Shown: piece after piece, positions 21,641-32,519 of the stretch
How the letters are laid out: each line of letters opens with the position of its first letter
Position numbering within the stretch: position 1 is the stretch's first letter
DNA from: Channallabes apus
Taxonomy: Eukaryota; Chordata; Actinopteri; Siluriformes; Clariidae
Assembly (NCBI GenBank): GCA_030522415.1
Contig: CM060107.1
Location: forward strand, 23,254,571-23,318,570
DNA: 64,000 bases
Direction: 5' to 3'
Position numbers and translations under genes: made by a program
The notes under the pieces: model-generated
The model's database searches: none
The model's input: the letters and a program-made list of their open reading frames with translations, nothing else
What the model was told of the DNA's origin: nothing

Positions 21641-23027
21641 TGATAGCTGAATACTGACTGTGTCTGGCTGGGATGTCACCACTTGAGAAGTTTAACTGGT
21701 AGAGTCAGTCTCTACTGTATATTGATTGTATCTGAGGTACAGAAGACAGGGTTTGGATGGGCAGGAAGTGAGGAAAAAGTCAGAGACTTTTTTCATTTGG
21801 CCATTTAATGTTCTTGTCAGTCGTCAATGTTCCTAGACTAATGTTAGCTAACTTTAGCCAGCTAAGCTACGATATGCCTGTTAGCTAGCACGGAACAAAC
21901 CTGGAAAATATTTAAAAAAACAACAACGGGGAAATCGGCATTAAAATATATTTAACACCAATCAAAAAATACTACCAAATTAAATCTTAAATTAATCTCT
22001 TGTGTTGATGAATCACTTCAGTTTCTTTTATTTGACTTCAACAACTGCTTCTTGGCATGTGTGTCCAAGTACTGTACATTCACTGTGGACAGGGCATGAG
22101 AGTGAAGGTGCACACATGATGGTACAGCAGGGCTGTGTTTAATAACAAGGGAGCTTGCAAAACGTTCGGGAGCATATGACAGATTCACAGTCTGATGAAC
22201 TGTCTTATGTTCAAATGCCCTCTGACAGTCAGAACAGAGGGGAGAGTCTACAACAGGGTAGACTGTTAAATGTCCCTGCCATTTTATTTATTTTTTGGTG
22301 GTGGTGTCTAGATAACTGTGGATAAAAAAAAAAAAAAAAAAAAAAAAACTATGTGTATGGCACTAGGACGTTAGCAGCAGAATCTTTGGGATTTTTATTC
22401 TGGCCAGGATTCACTTTTTTCAGTGATTTGCTGCATTGGCTTTTCTGTGGGTTCAGACTGGATGTTCTGTCCTTTGGTCTCTGCAGGCATGGGTGAGCCT
22501 TGGATGCTCATGATCCTGCCACCATGTGGATGTTTACTGCATCAGAAATAAACACAGCAAAACTGTAAAGTTAACTTTAACTAAAACAATGCACAGATCA
22601 CTTGTTCACTAAATTACTATATAGTCAATAAGACAGAATTCATAAATGTGATTTCACACATTTGTTTATTCACTGACAAATGATTCACATTCGAAGGAAT
22701 CACCGAAATTTGCTTGAATGAAATTGTTCATGGAATTGAGTTGTGTGAAAGTTTTTAGCAGAATTTTAAGCAAAATTTGACAATAGGTTGGTTTTTGAAG
22801 CAGAAATGTTAAGTTCTATGGCATCTTAGATGAATAAACAAAACAAGATTTGTTGTTTGTTGAGTCAGTGACACTACAGTACATATTTTCAGTTTTAATA
22901 TACAGTAGATGAGTTTTATTAGGATGCTATTTTTCATGTGCATTGCATGTCTGTCCATGAGAAACACTGGCACAATGGCAACACTCATTCATCATCGCAA
23001 TATTCATCAGCGTAGCTGCAGGGAGCT
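21641..23027. other. Gene-free stretch
   Basis: No supported gene. It contains a poly(A) tract at 22324-22348 and otherwise unremarkable AT-rich DNA. Confidence 0.5.
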
Positions 23028-23236
23028 TACATTTACATTTAGGCATTTGGCAGACACGCTTATCCAGAGCGACTTACATTTTTATCTCATTATACATCTG
23101 AGCATATATACAGAGGTGTATATTTAAGAGCCTTGCTCAAGGGCCCAACAGTGGCAACTTGGTGGTTGTGGGGTTTGAACCTGGGATCTTCTGAACCGTA
23201 GTCCAATGCCTTAACCCCTGAGCTACCCCTTGCCCT
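23028..23236 (-). mobile_element. tRNA-derived SINE, minus strand
   Basis: On the minus strand the head reads GGGGTAGCTCAGGGGTTAAG with a B-box-like GGTTCAAACC, giving a Pol III promoter. The body contains CTTGAGCAAGGC. The 3' part contains CTCTGGATAAGCGTGTCTGC, a motif shared by many fish SINEs, and ends in a short ATTTAC repeat. It is the same family as 60363. Confidence 0.85.
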
Positions 23237-24064
23237 TTACATAATATACAGTACAGTAGGGTGCAGGCTACTAAAATATGCCTTAGTGCACTATTGATAA
23301 AGGGGGATTTCCAAATCAGATACAGAGCCTATAAATTTCTGCGACCATAAATTACCTGCTTTTAGTAATTTTTATAACTTAGTTCACATGTGGTCATGAG
23401 GTCTATGTGGTCTTCGTTGTCCTATTCATTAAATTTCAGTCAAAAAGGAAAAAAAAAAGTTCACAAAACTGCAGGGTGGATGTGTCTAAAACAAACCAAG
23501 TACTCGAAAAAGTGCCATTATGAGTTGCCAATTGTAGTGGCAGAGACATTCAGTTGTGGGTAGCACAGGAGGATGTTTGCTGCACCAACACCACCAATTT
23601 CCATCTGCCCTAAGCTGCTCTCTTTCTGCACCAGCTGGTTCAGTCATTCTCTCTCACTCTCTCTCTTCTCCCCATTTTCTGGCTCTGTTTTCATCAGTCT
23701 GTTGCAATTCTGTTCAATATATTTTTCTATTATGAACTTACACGGCTCTGGGAAATTCTCAATAATAATTAGCCTGCATGATATCCTCATACTCGACATT
23801 CTTTTCTCACAGTATGTAGGGTCTTAGTTTGGGGGTTGATCATCTAAAACATATTAATCACAGTGAATTTACCAGAGGACATTACTGTAGTCCTGCTGTA
23901 AAATGATTTACTAATAAACTGCAATACTATTGTAAAATGGTCTCTAAAAAGACATCAAGCAACCTATTTGTAACCATTTTGTATAATAAAGTTTAGGGGG
24001 GTTTAAAAGCATCTGACTTTGGTTCTGGTTTTGGTTCTGTGCAGCAACTTGGAAAGGTTATCTA

Positions 24065-24351
24065 GGGCGGCACAGTGGTGTAGTGGTTAGCACTGTCGCC
24101 TTGCATCTCCAGGGTTCAGGTTCGATTCCCGTCTTTTCTGTGCATGAAGTTTGCATGTTCTTCCCATGCCTGGTGAGTTTCCTCCCACAGTCCAAAGACA
24201 TGCAGATTAGGCTACTTGGCATTCTCAAATTGCCTGTAGTATGTGTGTGCCCTGTGATGGATTGGCACCCCGTCCGGGTTGTGCCCCTGTCTCCTGATAT
24301 AGGCTCCAGCCCCCCTTACGTAAGTGGTATAGACGATAAGTGAGTGGGTGA
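24065..24351 (+). mobile_element. DANA/Mermaid-like tRNA-derived SINE
   Basis: The head GGGCGGCACAGTGGTGTAGT carries the A box, and GGTTCGATTCCC the B box. The body has AAGTTTGCATGTTCTTCCC, CCCACAGTCCAAAGACATGC and CTGATATAGGCTCCAGCCCC. It is shorter and more diverged than 40847. Imperfect 10-bp flanks (24055-24064 and 24352-24361) may be its target duplication. Confidence 0.9.
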
Positions 24352-24467
24352 AGATTATATAGAACACTACATTATTAATGAAACCACTATTAATAGTTTT
24401 GTTTATTTTATAATATCGAAAAATAAGTGGAATAACTTAACTGTTGATAACTAAGATAAATGCAGAC

Positions 24468-24492
24468 AAACACACACGCACGCACGCACACA

Positions 24493-24543
<51 letters not shown>
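24468..24543. repeat. (CA)n microsatellite
   Basis: CA repeats with early CACG variants, then a pure tract. Confidence 0.96.
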
Positions 24544-24547
<4 letters not shown>

Positions 24548-25106
24548 GACAAACCAGACAGTTTTATTGTTGGTTGTTTAGATTTTATGAGCTGCTTATT
24601 CCCAACTATCATTCAAAGTGTCGTTTTAATATCTACATAATGAGTTGTATTTGTCACCTAGAGCCAAAACAAGAAACATAAGTAAAAGAAAGAAACACTG
24701 ACCAATACAAGACACTCATAAAAAAAAACCCCAGCCAAGCCAGGCTCATGGTAAGTGGCCATTTGAGATGATCTTACAAATGTTCACTTCAAATGGCAAT
24801 AGGGTTTAGAGCTATATCCATTTAAGTCAGGGCTTGTAATGGCGGCTTGTGCCAGCATTTATTGAAAAAAAAAAAAACTGCAGAAAAAAAAGCACAGTGA
24901 GTCTTGCCTTCATTATATCTGATATAATGACTCCAATATATGACCTTTACGTGCTTTTTCCCCACTCATGAGAGCCACTAGGCATATTAGGATGAAAAAA
25001 TGTCCAGAAGAAGTTATTTTTAAAATCAATACAGTACAAGCTGATAAAAGACATTTTACTTTTCATATATTCCCCAACACTTTACTGTGACATGGTGGAA
25101 TTCTTA

Positions 25107-25900
25107 GACCTTGTTCACACGGGCGTTAAAATCGACCGTTTTTCTGCCGTTCATAGCGTACGGTGACCGCGGATGAAGCGCAGAGGGTTTACTACACATA
25201 GGAGTCAAAGACGGTGTTCACACGGGCTTTGGTGGCGTGCGTTTGTCCGCGTTTATACGATGTTAAAAAAACGTTGCATGCAGCTTTTTCTTGGCGTTCA
25301 AATCCCAACGAACGCAAGGAAACCGCGTCTAGTTCGTTTTCTCCGCGTCCATTTTGCGCTTCAGAGGACCGGATATATCCCAGAATCCTACATGCTATAC
25401 ATTGGGAAATGCGGAAAAAAGGCAAAAATAAAATGCTTAAAAAATAAAACTTGCGCAGAAATGTTTGCATTTCTTCATAAACCACAAAAAACTTCCTTTA
25501 ATCCGACGCTGTGCAGTCAGAGGGTGAACCCAGTAGCGGCGGCGATTTTTTTCTCTCCCTACGTCGCCGTATTATTTAAAAAAATATTTATATAATATAT
25601 ATATATATTTATATATATATATATATTAATTAGAATTTTTTAAACAATAAGATTAATGTCTATTATAGCAAAATGGTCCATATTTAAAGGAGGCACCTCA
25701 AATAAAATGACAAGGGCTTTCATATCCAGTTCCCGACACACTGCCCCCACAGGTTAAACACACAGAGTGTCGTTAGACAGAGACAAATGAACGCCAGTGT
25801 AGAAGTCAATCGAGTGGCACTACAAAACGCAACATAAACGTATAGGACGTTCAGAGCTCGTTCGTTTATCCAAAAATTTTACGCCCGTGTGAACAAGGCC
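25107..25900. mobile_element. PIF/Harbinger-like non-autonomous element
   Basis: The ends GACCTTGTTCACACGGGCGT and ACGCCCGTGTGAACAAGGCC are near-perfect inverted repeats. TTA flanks both sides (25104-25106 and 25901-25903), the 3-bp TWA duplication of Harbinger elements. The CpG content near the ends is higher than in surrounding DNA. The interior ends in an (AT)n tract (25590-25626). A 140-codon open frame at 25173-25595 resembles no transposase and probably arises by chance. Confidence 0.85.
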
Positions 25901-25903
25901 TTA

Positions 25904-27312
25904 CTTTGTTAAACTCTTAACGCTTACATTTATATAATTAATTTCAGTGCATAACAGTGAGTGCAACTAAGTACTACATAGTATGCTTTAAGAGAAGTTG
26001 CGCAAAAGCTAAACTGACTATAAACTTTATAAAAACTGTCACATTACACAGTGCCAGTGCTTCTTTTTAAGCAATGGCTGGCTGTTGCATATTTAAAAAT
26101 CCATATTTAGCTCCAGGAAATAGGGAGATAAAACAAAAACAGCTCAAGGCCAGGATACAAAAACTAAATCAAATGAGAGAGAAATGAGGGAAAGTGTGAT
26201 GGAGGAATTCACATTGCAAGACCATTAGCAGACACAGCCTCTGTCCTCTCATGAGCACAACAGGGAAGTAATTACCCAACTGCCTCCTGCCAGCAACTTA
26301 CAAACAAAGCCAAATAAGTAGCCTATAATCAGAATTCTTCCCGCATATTGTTAACCCAGAACATTTCCACTGCATGTCTGTATGTGTGCAGAGATGTGGC
26401 CAATTTTAAACCAAATGTCAAGCTCAGAATAAACAACCAAGTATCAGAAACACTAAGGACACCGTGCTCTGCAGACAGGGTGTGGTAGAAGTACTGCAGT
26501 GTCTGCTCAAGAAAGGACACACTGACCTTAATCACAAAGCTATGCACTAGAACCAGTCTTTTCCAAAAACCCCTGAAGGATGACACATACTGACATGCTG
26601 TTCCCTGAATAACCTAAATCCTACTATCAACTGTGACGAATTTTTAAAAGCAAAAGCGAGGTCAAATTATTTTGTGGTTCAGCATAACCTATAACCTAGT
26701 ACTGTATGTCCTCACCGAGGCATACTAGTTCTACACTAGAAACTATTTGGGATGCACAAATGAATTCTCATCAGTTATATAATGTAGCATCACAAACTGG
26801 AAGTCTGCCAACAACTAAAACCGAAGAGGCCGAAAGTACTTCAGTAACACACCTGCAGGCTAACAAGAGTAAGAAAAGGAAAAATATAGGGTGTCTATGC
26901 ATATGGATGCATACACAGAGCTGTGTGGTTGGTGACTTATGAGTGTATGAGTAATTCTCTTCAGAAAAAGTGGAGAGGTTATAAACACCGCAGCTTTCAT
27001 CTTTGAGTATGACACACAAGGTCCATCTAGCTTACTGCACTTTCCTTGGATTCTTAAGAACTGTTAAGGCAAAGGAAAACAAAGACAACAACTAACAACG
27101 TTCCTTAATTCAATACCTCAATTCAACGTCTTCATTAGCACAGATACTCTTTTTTTTATTATTATTAATTTTAAGAGAAATTATTCATAATAAACAAATA
27201 ACAACCAAAGAGTGTGTCAAATTTTATTTGCCATGTCATCTACAAATACGCGGGACAAAGCATAAGTACTGCAATAGTAAAAGAAAATCAATTATTAAAG
27301 TTCCATACTCAT
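25904..27312. other. Gene-free stretch
   Basis: No gene, repeat family or RNA recognised. Confidence 0.5.
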
Positions 27313-27462
27313 TGGGGATAGTGGTGGCTCAACTGATAAGACTCTAGGTGACTGATCACAAGGTTAGAGGGTTCAAGCCCCAGCACTGAGCAAGGCCCTC
27401 TGCTCCAGGGTGCTGTATCATGGCTCACCCTGTGCTCTGACCCTGCCTTTGTAAAAGGCTTA
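27313..27462 (+). mobile_element. tRNA-derived SINE, plus strand
   Basis: The head is GTGGTGGCTCAACTGATAAG and the B box is GGTTCAAGCCCC. These are followed by GAGCAAGGCC, CTCTGCTCCAGGGTGCTGTA and the tail-proximal ATCTCACTGT. It is a second SINE type beside the DANA-like ones, with no poly(A). Confidence 0.8.
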
Positions 27463-28728
27463 CACATTTAAAAATCTCACTGTAAAATATGTGATAAAGG
27501 TTTCATCTTCATAAGATTTGTGTAATGTTTGTAGATAATCACAAAATCGTATGTTAGGATGATTAAGTAGTTGCACACAAAAAAAGCAAATGTAAATACT
27601 ATGGTATAGCAGTTGGGGGTGTGGTTGAGCGTGGGTCGGCATTGACAGGAAGGTGCTTGGGGACAACTTACAAATTATGTAATCCCACTATTTTTCTCTC
27701 TTTCCTTGGGCAGTGAGCTGTGTGTGTATTTGTTTGTGCCAAAGCCAAGAAGAAAACTGTGAACAAGCTGGAAACTGGCAATGTAATTTGTTTGGAAAAT
27801 ATTTGTGCACCCATAAATTGAAAACCCTGTGGTCAGCTATGAAATCAAATTGTTGAAAATGAGGAAAAATATCCAAGGGAAAAAAAAGATTTTATATATA
27901 TATATATCACACTGTATATAGTTTTTGGGGGTCCAAGGAAGTCAACGTTTCTATGTACACATCAGTACCATCCAAAAGATTGTTGTATGACCTTAAGTCC
28001 GGACACAGGGCACTAATTTCACGTCTGGATGACCTCTATCGGAGGCTGAAGCTGGCAGAGGACAGGATGTTTCACCTTTCCCTTGCACTCACACACTGAT
28101 TCACTCTTCTTCCAAACTTGGAGTAATTTTTCCTCTCACCCCAGAACCTTGCAGAAGAAATGGAAGGTTTATAACCATTGTCCATGACTTAATGGTTGTA
28201 CACAGGCAATTATTTCTCTACTTATCAGCCAAAGATTGTCAAAGCCAGATGGAACATGTAAACAAATTTTCTCAGCAAGCAATTATAAACATAGGATTTA
28301 GGCAAATACAATTTTTGTCAAAACAGCAACAAAAATGAGCATTACAAAAGCAATATCAAAAGAGTTAAGAAACTACTAGTGAAGCAAACTACCAAGTAAG
28401 ACTATAACACTGATGTCAGAAAAATAATTTCTTTCAGTTGCATATTTATTAATTACAGCTCATTTGTTTCTACACTTACTGGCTTTCAGGCAAACATTTT
28501 ATATTTGCACGATTAAGACTACACAATTACTGAGTTTCAACCTCTCATTCCCCTTCTACCCTTTCCATTACTGAAATAACACCACTGAGTAGATATGATA
28601 TGGGTGGTAAGCACTTGTCAGCGCAGTGGCTGGTTAAAGTTACGGCCACTACGAACGAATGTCTTGCTTGTTTATTTTAAAAACACTGTAGACCCCAGGG
28701 GTTCCCAAACTATGAGTTGTGACCACAT
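27463..28728. other. Gene-free stretch
   Basis: No supported feature beyond a short TA run near 27893-27907. Confidence 0.5.
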
Positions 28729-29607
28729 CAAGTTCAAGTTCAAGTAAGCTTTATTGTCACTCCAACCATATACAGTTAGTACACAGTGAAACGAAACAAC
28801 GTTCCTCCAGGACCAAGGTGCTACATACAACAAAATTTACAACTTAAATTAACAGAAAACCTTAACTAGCTACCTAAGAGCCCAGTGAAATTTTACTTAA
28901 GTACAAGTAAAGTTACCATTATAAAAAATTACTCAAGTAAAAGTAAAAAGTAGCTCATAAAAACAATTTACTCAGAGTAAAAGTTACAGAGTTACTTTTT
29001 TATTTAAATTTTTTTAACAGCGGGGGTAGGATGAGGCATTCTAGTGTAGTTCAAAAAAGATGAGCAGATATAAATCTCAAACTACTTGTTTTTAACTGAA
29101 GGAACACCTTTGCATAATAAAGCTGTTGTTTTTCTTGTGCTTGAAAATCAAAGTGGTCACTTAAATATGGTGTTACGTCCCAGTCTAGGGCCATACAGCA
29201 AAAGAATGGTTCAGGGTTCTAGTTTAAACTGTATGGAAATGGTGGTATATGGCAGAAAGAACTAGATCCAATCATTAACTGATAAAATAATGAGGTTTGT
29301 ATATACAAAACACACACACACACACAACAGGAGGAGGATCAGATTCGGGGTGGATCACAAACACAAACAAAAATACAGGTACCTTCCCGGACTCCCTAAA
29401 CCAAAAACAGTGAATAAATTCCCTCTTCCCAAAATAAATGGCAGCCATGCCCCTACTACTAGTGAGTGCACAAACATACTGTACAGTGAAATTATCTACA
29501 AATATATACAAAGACCAACCAAACCAAAGAGACAAAGCAATAATCAAAGTAAATGGGAGGCAAAAAGTCAAAACCAGAATACACAACCAAATATCAAAAC
29601 GCCAAAA

Positions 29608-30290
29608 TCATAATCTCTTTCCTCTTTCCCGCGTCTCTCTTCGGTTTATATTTGGTCGCGCTAGTCGATGACTTAGTGGACATGATACTATGAGTTTTAT
29701 CTGGGAGACATGGAATAAAGGGTTGATACGTCGCATAGTGGACGGTAGGAGCAGCCTGACTGTGCAGGGGCTGATGATCTTGACTATGGTGAATGGCCCA
29801 ATAAACCTGGGAGAGATCTTGCGGGAGAGTGTCTTAATAGGGATCTGGCGAGCATGACCCTTTGTCCAACCTGAGGAGACCTGCTGGTGGTTTATTGCTG
29901 GTCTTGTTGCGAGCACAGACATCACAGGCGGCCACAAACCGGCGAGTGTAGTCTCTGACAGAGGGCCACCAGAAGCGCTGTTGGATCAGGGCGAGGGTGC
30001 GAGCACCGCCAGGATGGCAGGGTAATCGTGAACTATGTCCCCATTCCAGGACTTGGGGGCGAGCTATTGGTGGCACAAAGAGTCTACCCCGAGGTGCCTT
30101 TGGGGAACCGAGTTCCTGTTCCAATGCCTGTTTAACTTGGGCCTCGATGTTGACTGAGGTGACTCCAATAAGACATTGTGATGGCAGGATGGTGGATATT
30201 GGGGCGTCATCTGTGATTGAGACAAACTGACGGGAGAGAGCATCGGGCTTGGTGTTCTTGACATCGGGGATGAGGATGGCCGAATGATCC
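29608..30290 (-). pseudogene. Gypsy RNase H tail and integrase fragments
   Basis: On the minus strand, KNTKPDALSRQF (end of the RNase H/tether region) appears near 30235-30265. The integrase zinc-binding segment follows: CHPGGARTLALIQQRFWWPS and CDVCARNKTSNK, a His..Cys-x2-Cys pattern. After a junction near 29850-29870 the frame resumes as KISPRFIGPFTIVKIISP, a GPY/F-like C-terminal module, and INPLFHVSQIK. The DDE catalytic core that should lie between is absent, and the two parts are in different frames (29834-30124 and 29608-29937). No chromodomain is visible before the stop. Confidence 0.85.
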
Positions 30291-31002
30291 CTGCAGCTAG
30301 AGATTGGGTGACATACCTGTCCATGGCCTGCCTCTCATGTAATGAAAGTGAATACAATCTTCCCCTTGGAGGCATAGAGCCCGGGAGGAGGTCAGTGGCA
30401 CAGTCGTAAGGTCTGTGGGGAGGCAGAGAGAGAGCCCGCGATTTGCTGAAGACCTGCTTCAGGTCGGCATAGTCAGGAGGGACAGCTGAGAGGTCAGGGA
30501 ACTCCTCCTTGTTAGAGGACGTGAATGGGGAAACGTGAGCTGACCTGAGGCAGGACGAAAGACACGAAGGACTCCATTCTTGAATGGTGTTCTTGACCCA
30601 GTCGATGCGGGGGTTGTGACGAATCAACCAGGGGCGTCCAAGAACCAATGATGACTGGGCATTCCTCATGACTAGGAAGGAGGTCTCTTCAGTATGGTTA
30701 CCGGAAATCTGTAGGGTTATCGGGGCCATACGCTGGTTGATTACTGGCAGATGGGTTCCATCGAGGACCTGAACCGCTAATGGGTCTCCCAAAGGTTGCG
30801 TTGAGAGATTCAGTTCCTGAACCTTTGAGGCGGAAATTAGGTTCTGATCAGATCCAGAGTCGATTAGGGCTGAGATTGTGTGAAACCTGCCTTGCGCTAC
30901 GATAATGGCTGGAAGGAGCGGACGTGGGCTAGGGAAATGGTTAGTGGCGGGCCCCTCCAGAGCCCCTAGGTTCACCGGAGGGGCTTTGCTTTTAACAGAC
31001 AC
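30064..31002 (-). pseudogene. Gypsy protease and start of reverse transcriptase
   Basis: An aspartic protease is recognised by ALIDSGSDQNLIS near 30840-30880 (the usual D-S/T-G triad written as DSGSD) and by LVLGRPWLIRHNPRIDW. The linker FPDLSAVPPDYADLKQVFSK follows, then the RT N-terminal hallmark PPHRPYDCATDLLPGSMPPR and GRLYSLSLHERQAMDRYV. The RT sequence stops at AAGIIRPSSSP near 30300, after which the frame runs into unrelated residues. The palm motifs, including the YxDD box, are deleted. Confidence 0.88.
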
Positions 31003-31442
31003 TGGAGACGATAATGACCTGTTTGGCCACAGTAAAGACAGGAACCTGATTGGATTCTTCGCTGACGTTCCTCTGGCGAGATCCGGGTCCTGCCCACTTG
31101 CATGGGTTCTGGGTCTGACATGGGTCTTGGCGACGAGACAGAGTTGGAAGGAGGTGGGAGTGAAACCGAGGGTCTGGGCCCAGAGGTAGGCTGAGGGGTT
31201 CGATGACGGCGTCTCTGTGCTAGACAGGCATCCACTTGCCCTGCTAAGTCTATGAGACCATTTAAATCACTGCGGAGTTCTTGGCTGATCAGGTGGTCCT
31301 TAACCTCCTCAGATAGACCATGAAGGAAGGCATCATAAAGTGCTTGGGTGTCCCAGTTAGCAGAAGCCGCCAGCGTACGGAACTCAATGGCATAATCGTA
31401 GGCCGTTATCCAAAAGTCCAAAAAGATTGCGAGGTCATACAC
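30972..31442 (-). pseudogene. Gypsy gag, C-terminal half
   Basis: The capsid C-terminal portion reads ATAYDYAIEFRTLAAS-like (ITAYDYAIEFRTLAASANWD), then FLHGLSEEVKDHLISQELRS. A Pro/Ser-rich stretch follows, and then one zinc knuckle, CLYCGQTGHYRLQC (Cys-x2-Cys-x4-His-x4-Cys), near 31000-31042. It overlaps the protease frame by about 30 bp in another frame. The first half of gag is missing: leader-like sequence runs directly into the middle of the capsid near 31442. Confidence 0.88.
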
Positions 31443-31449
31443 GTAGGCA

Positions 31450-31737
31450 CAAACACTGAAGGATATTCCAAAGGGTTAGGCACGAAACAGAATCCAGAAA
31501 ACGGGCGAGGTCGAACACAGAATTGGAGCACTAAGGAAGATTGCTTGGGAAACGGGACAAAGGGCACGCAATTAAGATACATCGGCGATGAGTGGAGCTC
31601 TCACCGTCCTTTTAAAGCCGAGAGTAGAATGCAGGATTAGAAGCAGGTGCGCTCAGGTAATCAACTCAGGGAGTGTGGAAAACCTTGGGTGGAGTTAAGA
31701 CCTGGATGTGCTGGGTTGGTTGTGCAGGTTCATGACA
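31450..31737 (-). promoter_or_regulatory. Probable 5' LTR/leader of the gypsy remnant
   Basis: On the minus strand it starts TGTCATGAACCTGC and includes a TATA-like GGCTTTAAAAGGACGG (31605-31621). Downstream sequence is C/T-rich and runs to the truncated gag. The LTR 3' limit and primer-binding site were not resolved. Confidence 0.55.
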
Positions 31738-31744
31738 CTACTTT

Positions 31745-32111
31745 GGCGGCACGGTGGTGTAGCGGTTAGCACTGTCACCTTGCACCTCCAGGGTCCGGGT
31801 TCGATTCCCGGCCTGGCTCGATTCTCGTCTCTGTGTGCATGGAGTTTGCATGTTCTCCCCGTGCTTGGTGGGTTTCCTCTGGGTACTCTGGTTTCCTCCC
31901 ACAGTCCAAAGACATGTAGATTAGGCTAATTGGTGTTCCCAAAATTTACCATAGTGTGTGAATGAGTGTGTGTGTGTGTGTGCTCTGCGATGGATTGGCA
32001 CGCTGTCCAAGGTGTACCCTGCCTCGTGCCCTGAGTCTCCTGGGATAGGCTCCAGGTCCCTGCAACCCTAAATACATGACAAAGCGGTATAGAAGATGAA
32101 TGAATGAAAAA
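31745..32111 (+). mobile_element. DANA/Mermaid-like SINE in the hAT element
   Basis: The full-length head GGCGGCACGGTGGTGTAGCG carries the A box, and GGGTTCGATTCCCGG the B box. The body has the usual blocks, and the tail is TGAATGAATG plus A. ACTACTTT flanks it exactly (31737-31744 and 32112-32119) as a target duplication within hAT sequence. Confidence 0.93.
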
Positions 32112-32519
32112 ACTACTTTAAAAAGTAGAAGTACACAAAAAAGCTACTCAATTATAGTAACGCGAGTAAATGTAATCCGTTACTTTCCACCTCTGCTAGT
32201 TAGCTGGCTAGCAGAGACAAGACAGATGGACATGTCAACATAAATTTACAACATAGATGAACATGAACTAACTAGCTGAGGAAGACTATCTACAGGTTTT
32301 TAATTTTTTAATTTTTTACAGACAACATAAAGTGCACGTGCAAATGTGCAAACAAGAGCAACAAAGTGACAGTGCGACAAACACAGCATAACATAACATA
32401 ATAATATGGTGTTGAGGTGATGAGTTGAGGTAGTGGAGAAACAGTAAAGAATTAAAAATTTGTGCAAAAGGTAATCCAGTAATGAATATTGTGCAAAAGA
32501 GCATTTACAGGTTTGCAGG

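Larger units (their letters stand above)
29171..31737 (-). mobile_element. Ty3/gypsy LTR retrotransposon, heavily deleted
   Basis: Minus-strand order: LTR-like start TGTCATGAACCTGC at 31737, then gag, protease, the beginning of reverse transcriptase, the end of RNase H, and integrase N- and C-terminal pieces. The far end is TGGGACGTAACA at 29171. The RT core, most of RNase H, the integrase catalytic core and the first half of gag are missing. No envelope gene is seen. The protease-RT-RNaseH-integrase order supports Ty3/gypsy. The two outer ends do not match each other as a pair of LTRs should. Confidence 0.88.
28883..32195. mobile_element. hAT-type element within the LINE
   Basis: The right end reads CCGTTACTTTCCACCTCTG (to 32195), a hAT-like terminus, with ACTTTAAAAAGTAGAAGTAC inside. 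The left part reads CAGTGAAATTTTACTTAAGT, followed by repeated AAGTAAAAGTA motifs. The LINE sequence resumes on both sides. An exact 8-bp duplication is not visible, so the left end may be altered. It contains a gypsy remnant and a SINE. Confidence 0.7.
28729..32519 (-). mobile_element. CR1/L2-type LINE 3' region, split by a hAT insertion
   Basis: On the minus strand this is the LINE 3'UTR, ending in TGGAGTGACAATAAAGCTTA followed by repeats of the type TTGAACTTGA. Its two halves, 28729-28882 and 32196-32519, correspond to continuous sequence in the copy at 60559-61020 (for example CAGTGAAACGAAACAACGTT near 28785, and AAGTGCACGTGCAAATGTGC near 32331). It is 5'-truncated near 32519, so no coding sequence remains. 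Confidence 0.82.

Noticed and set aside
21305..21682. 125-codon minus-strand frame as a possible gene
   Set aside because: It is antisense to a Tc1 fragment whose plus-strand sequence is recognisable.
24468..24543. CRISPR-like array
   Set aside because: All regular repeats in the window are microsatellites or short tandem repeats without spacers; the genome is eukaryotic.
29171..31737. Endogenous retrovirus
   Set aside because: No envelope-like frame is seen, and the protease, RT and integrase motifs with a single zinc knuckle fit Ty3/gypsy better.
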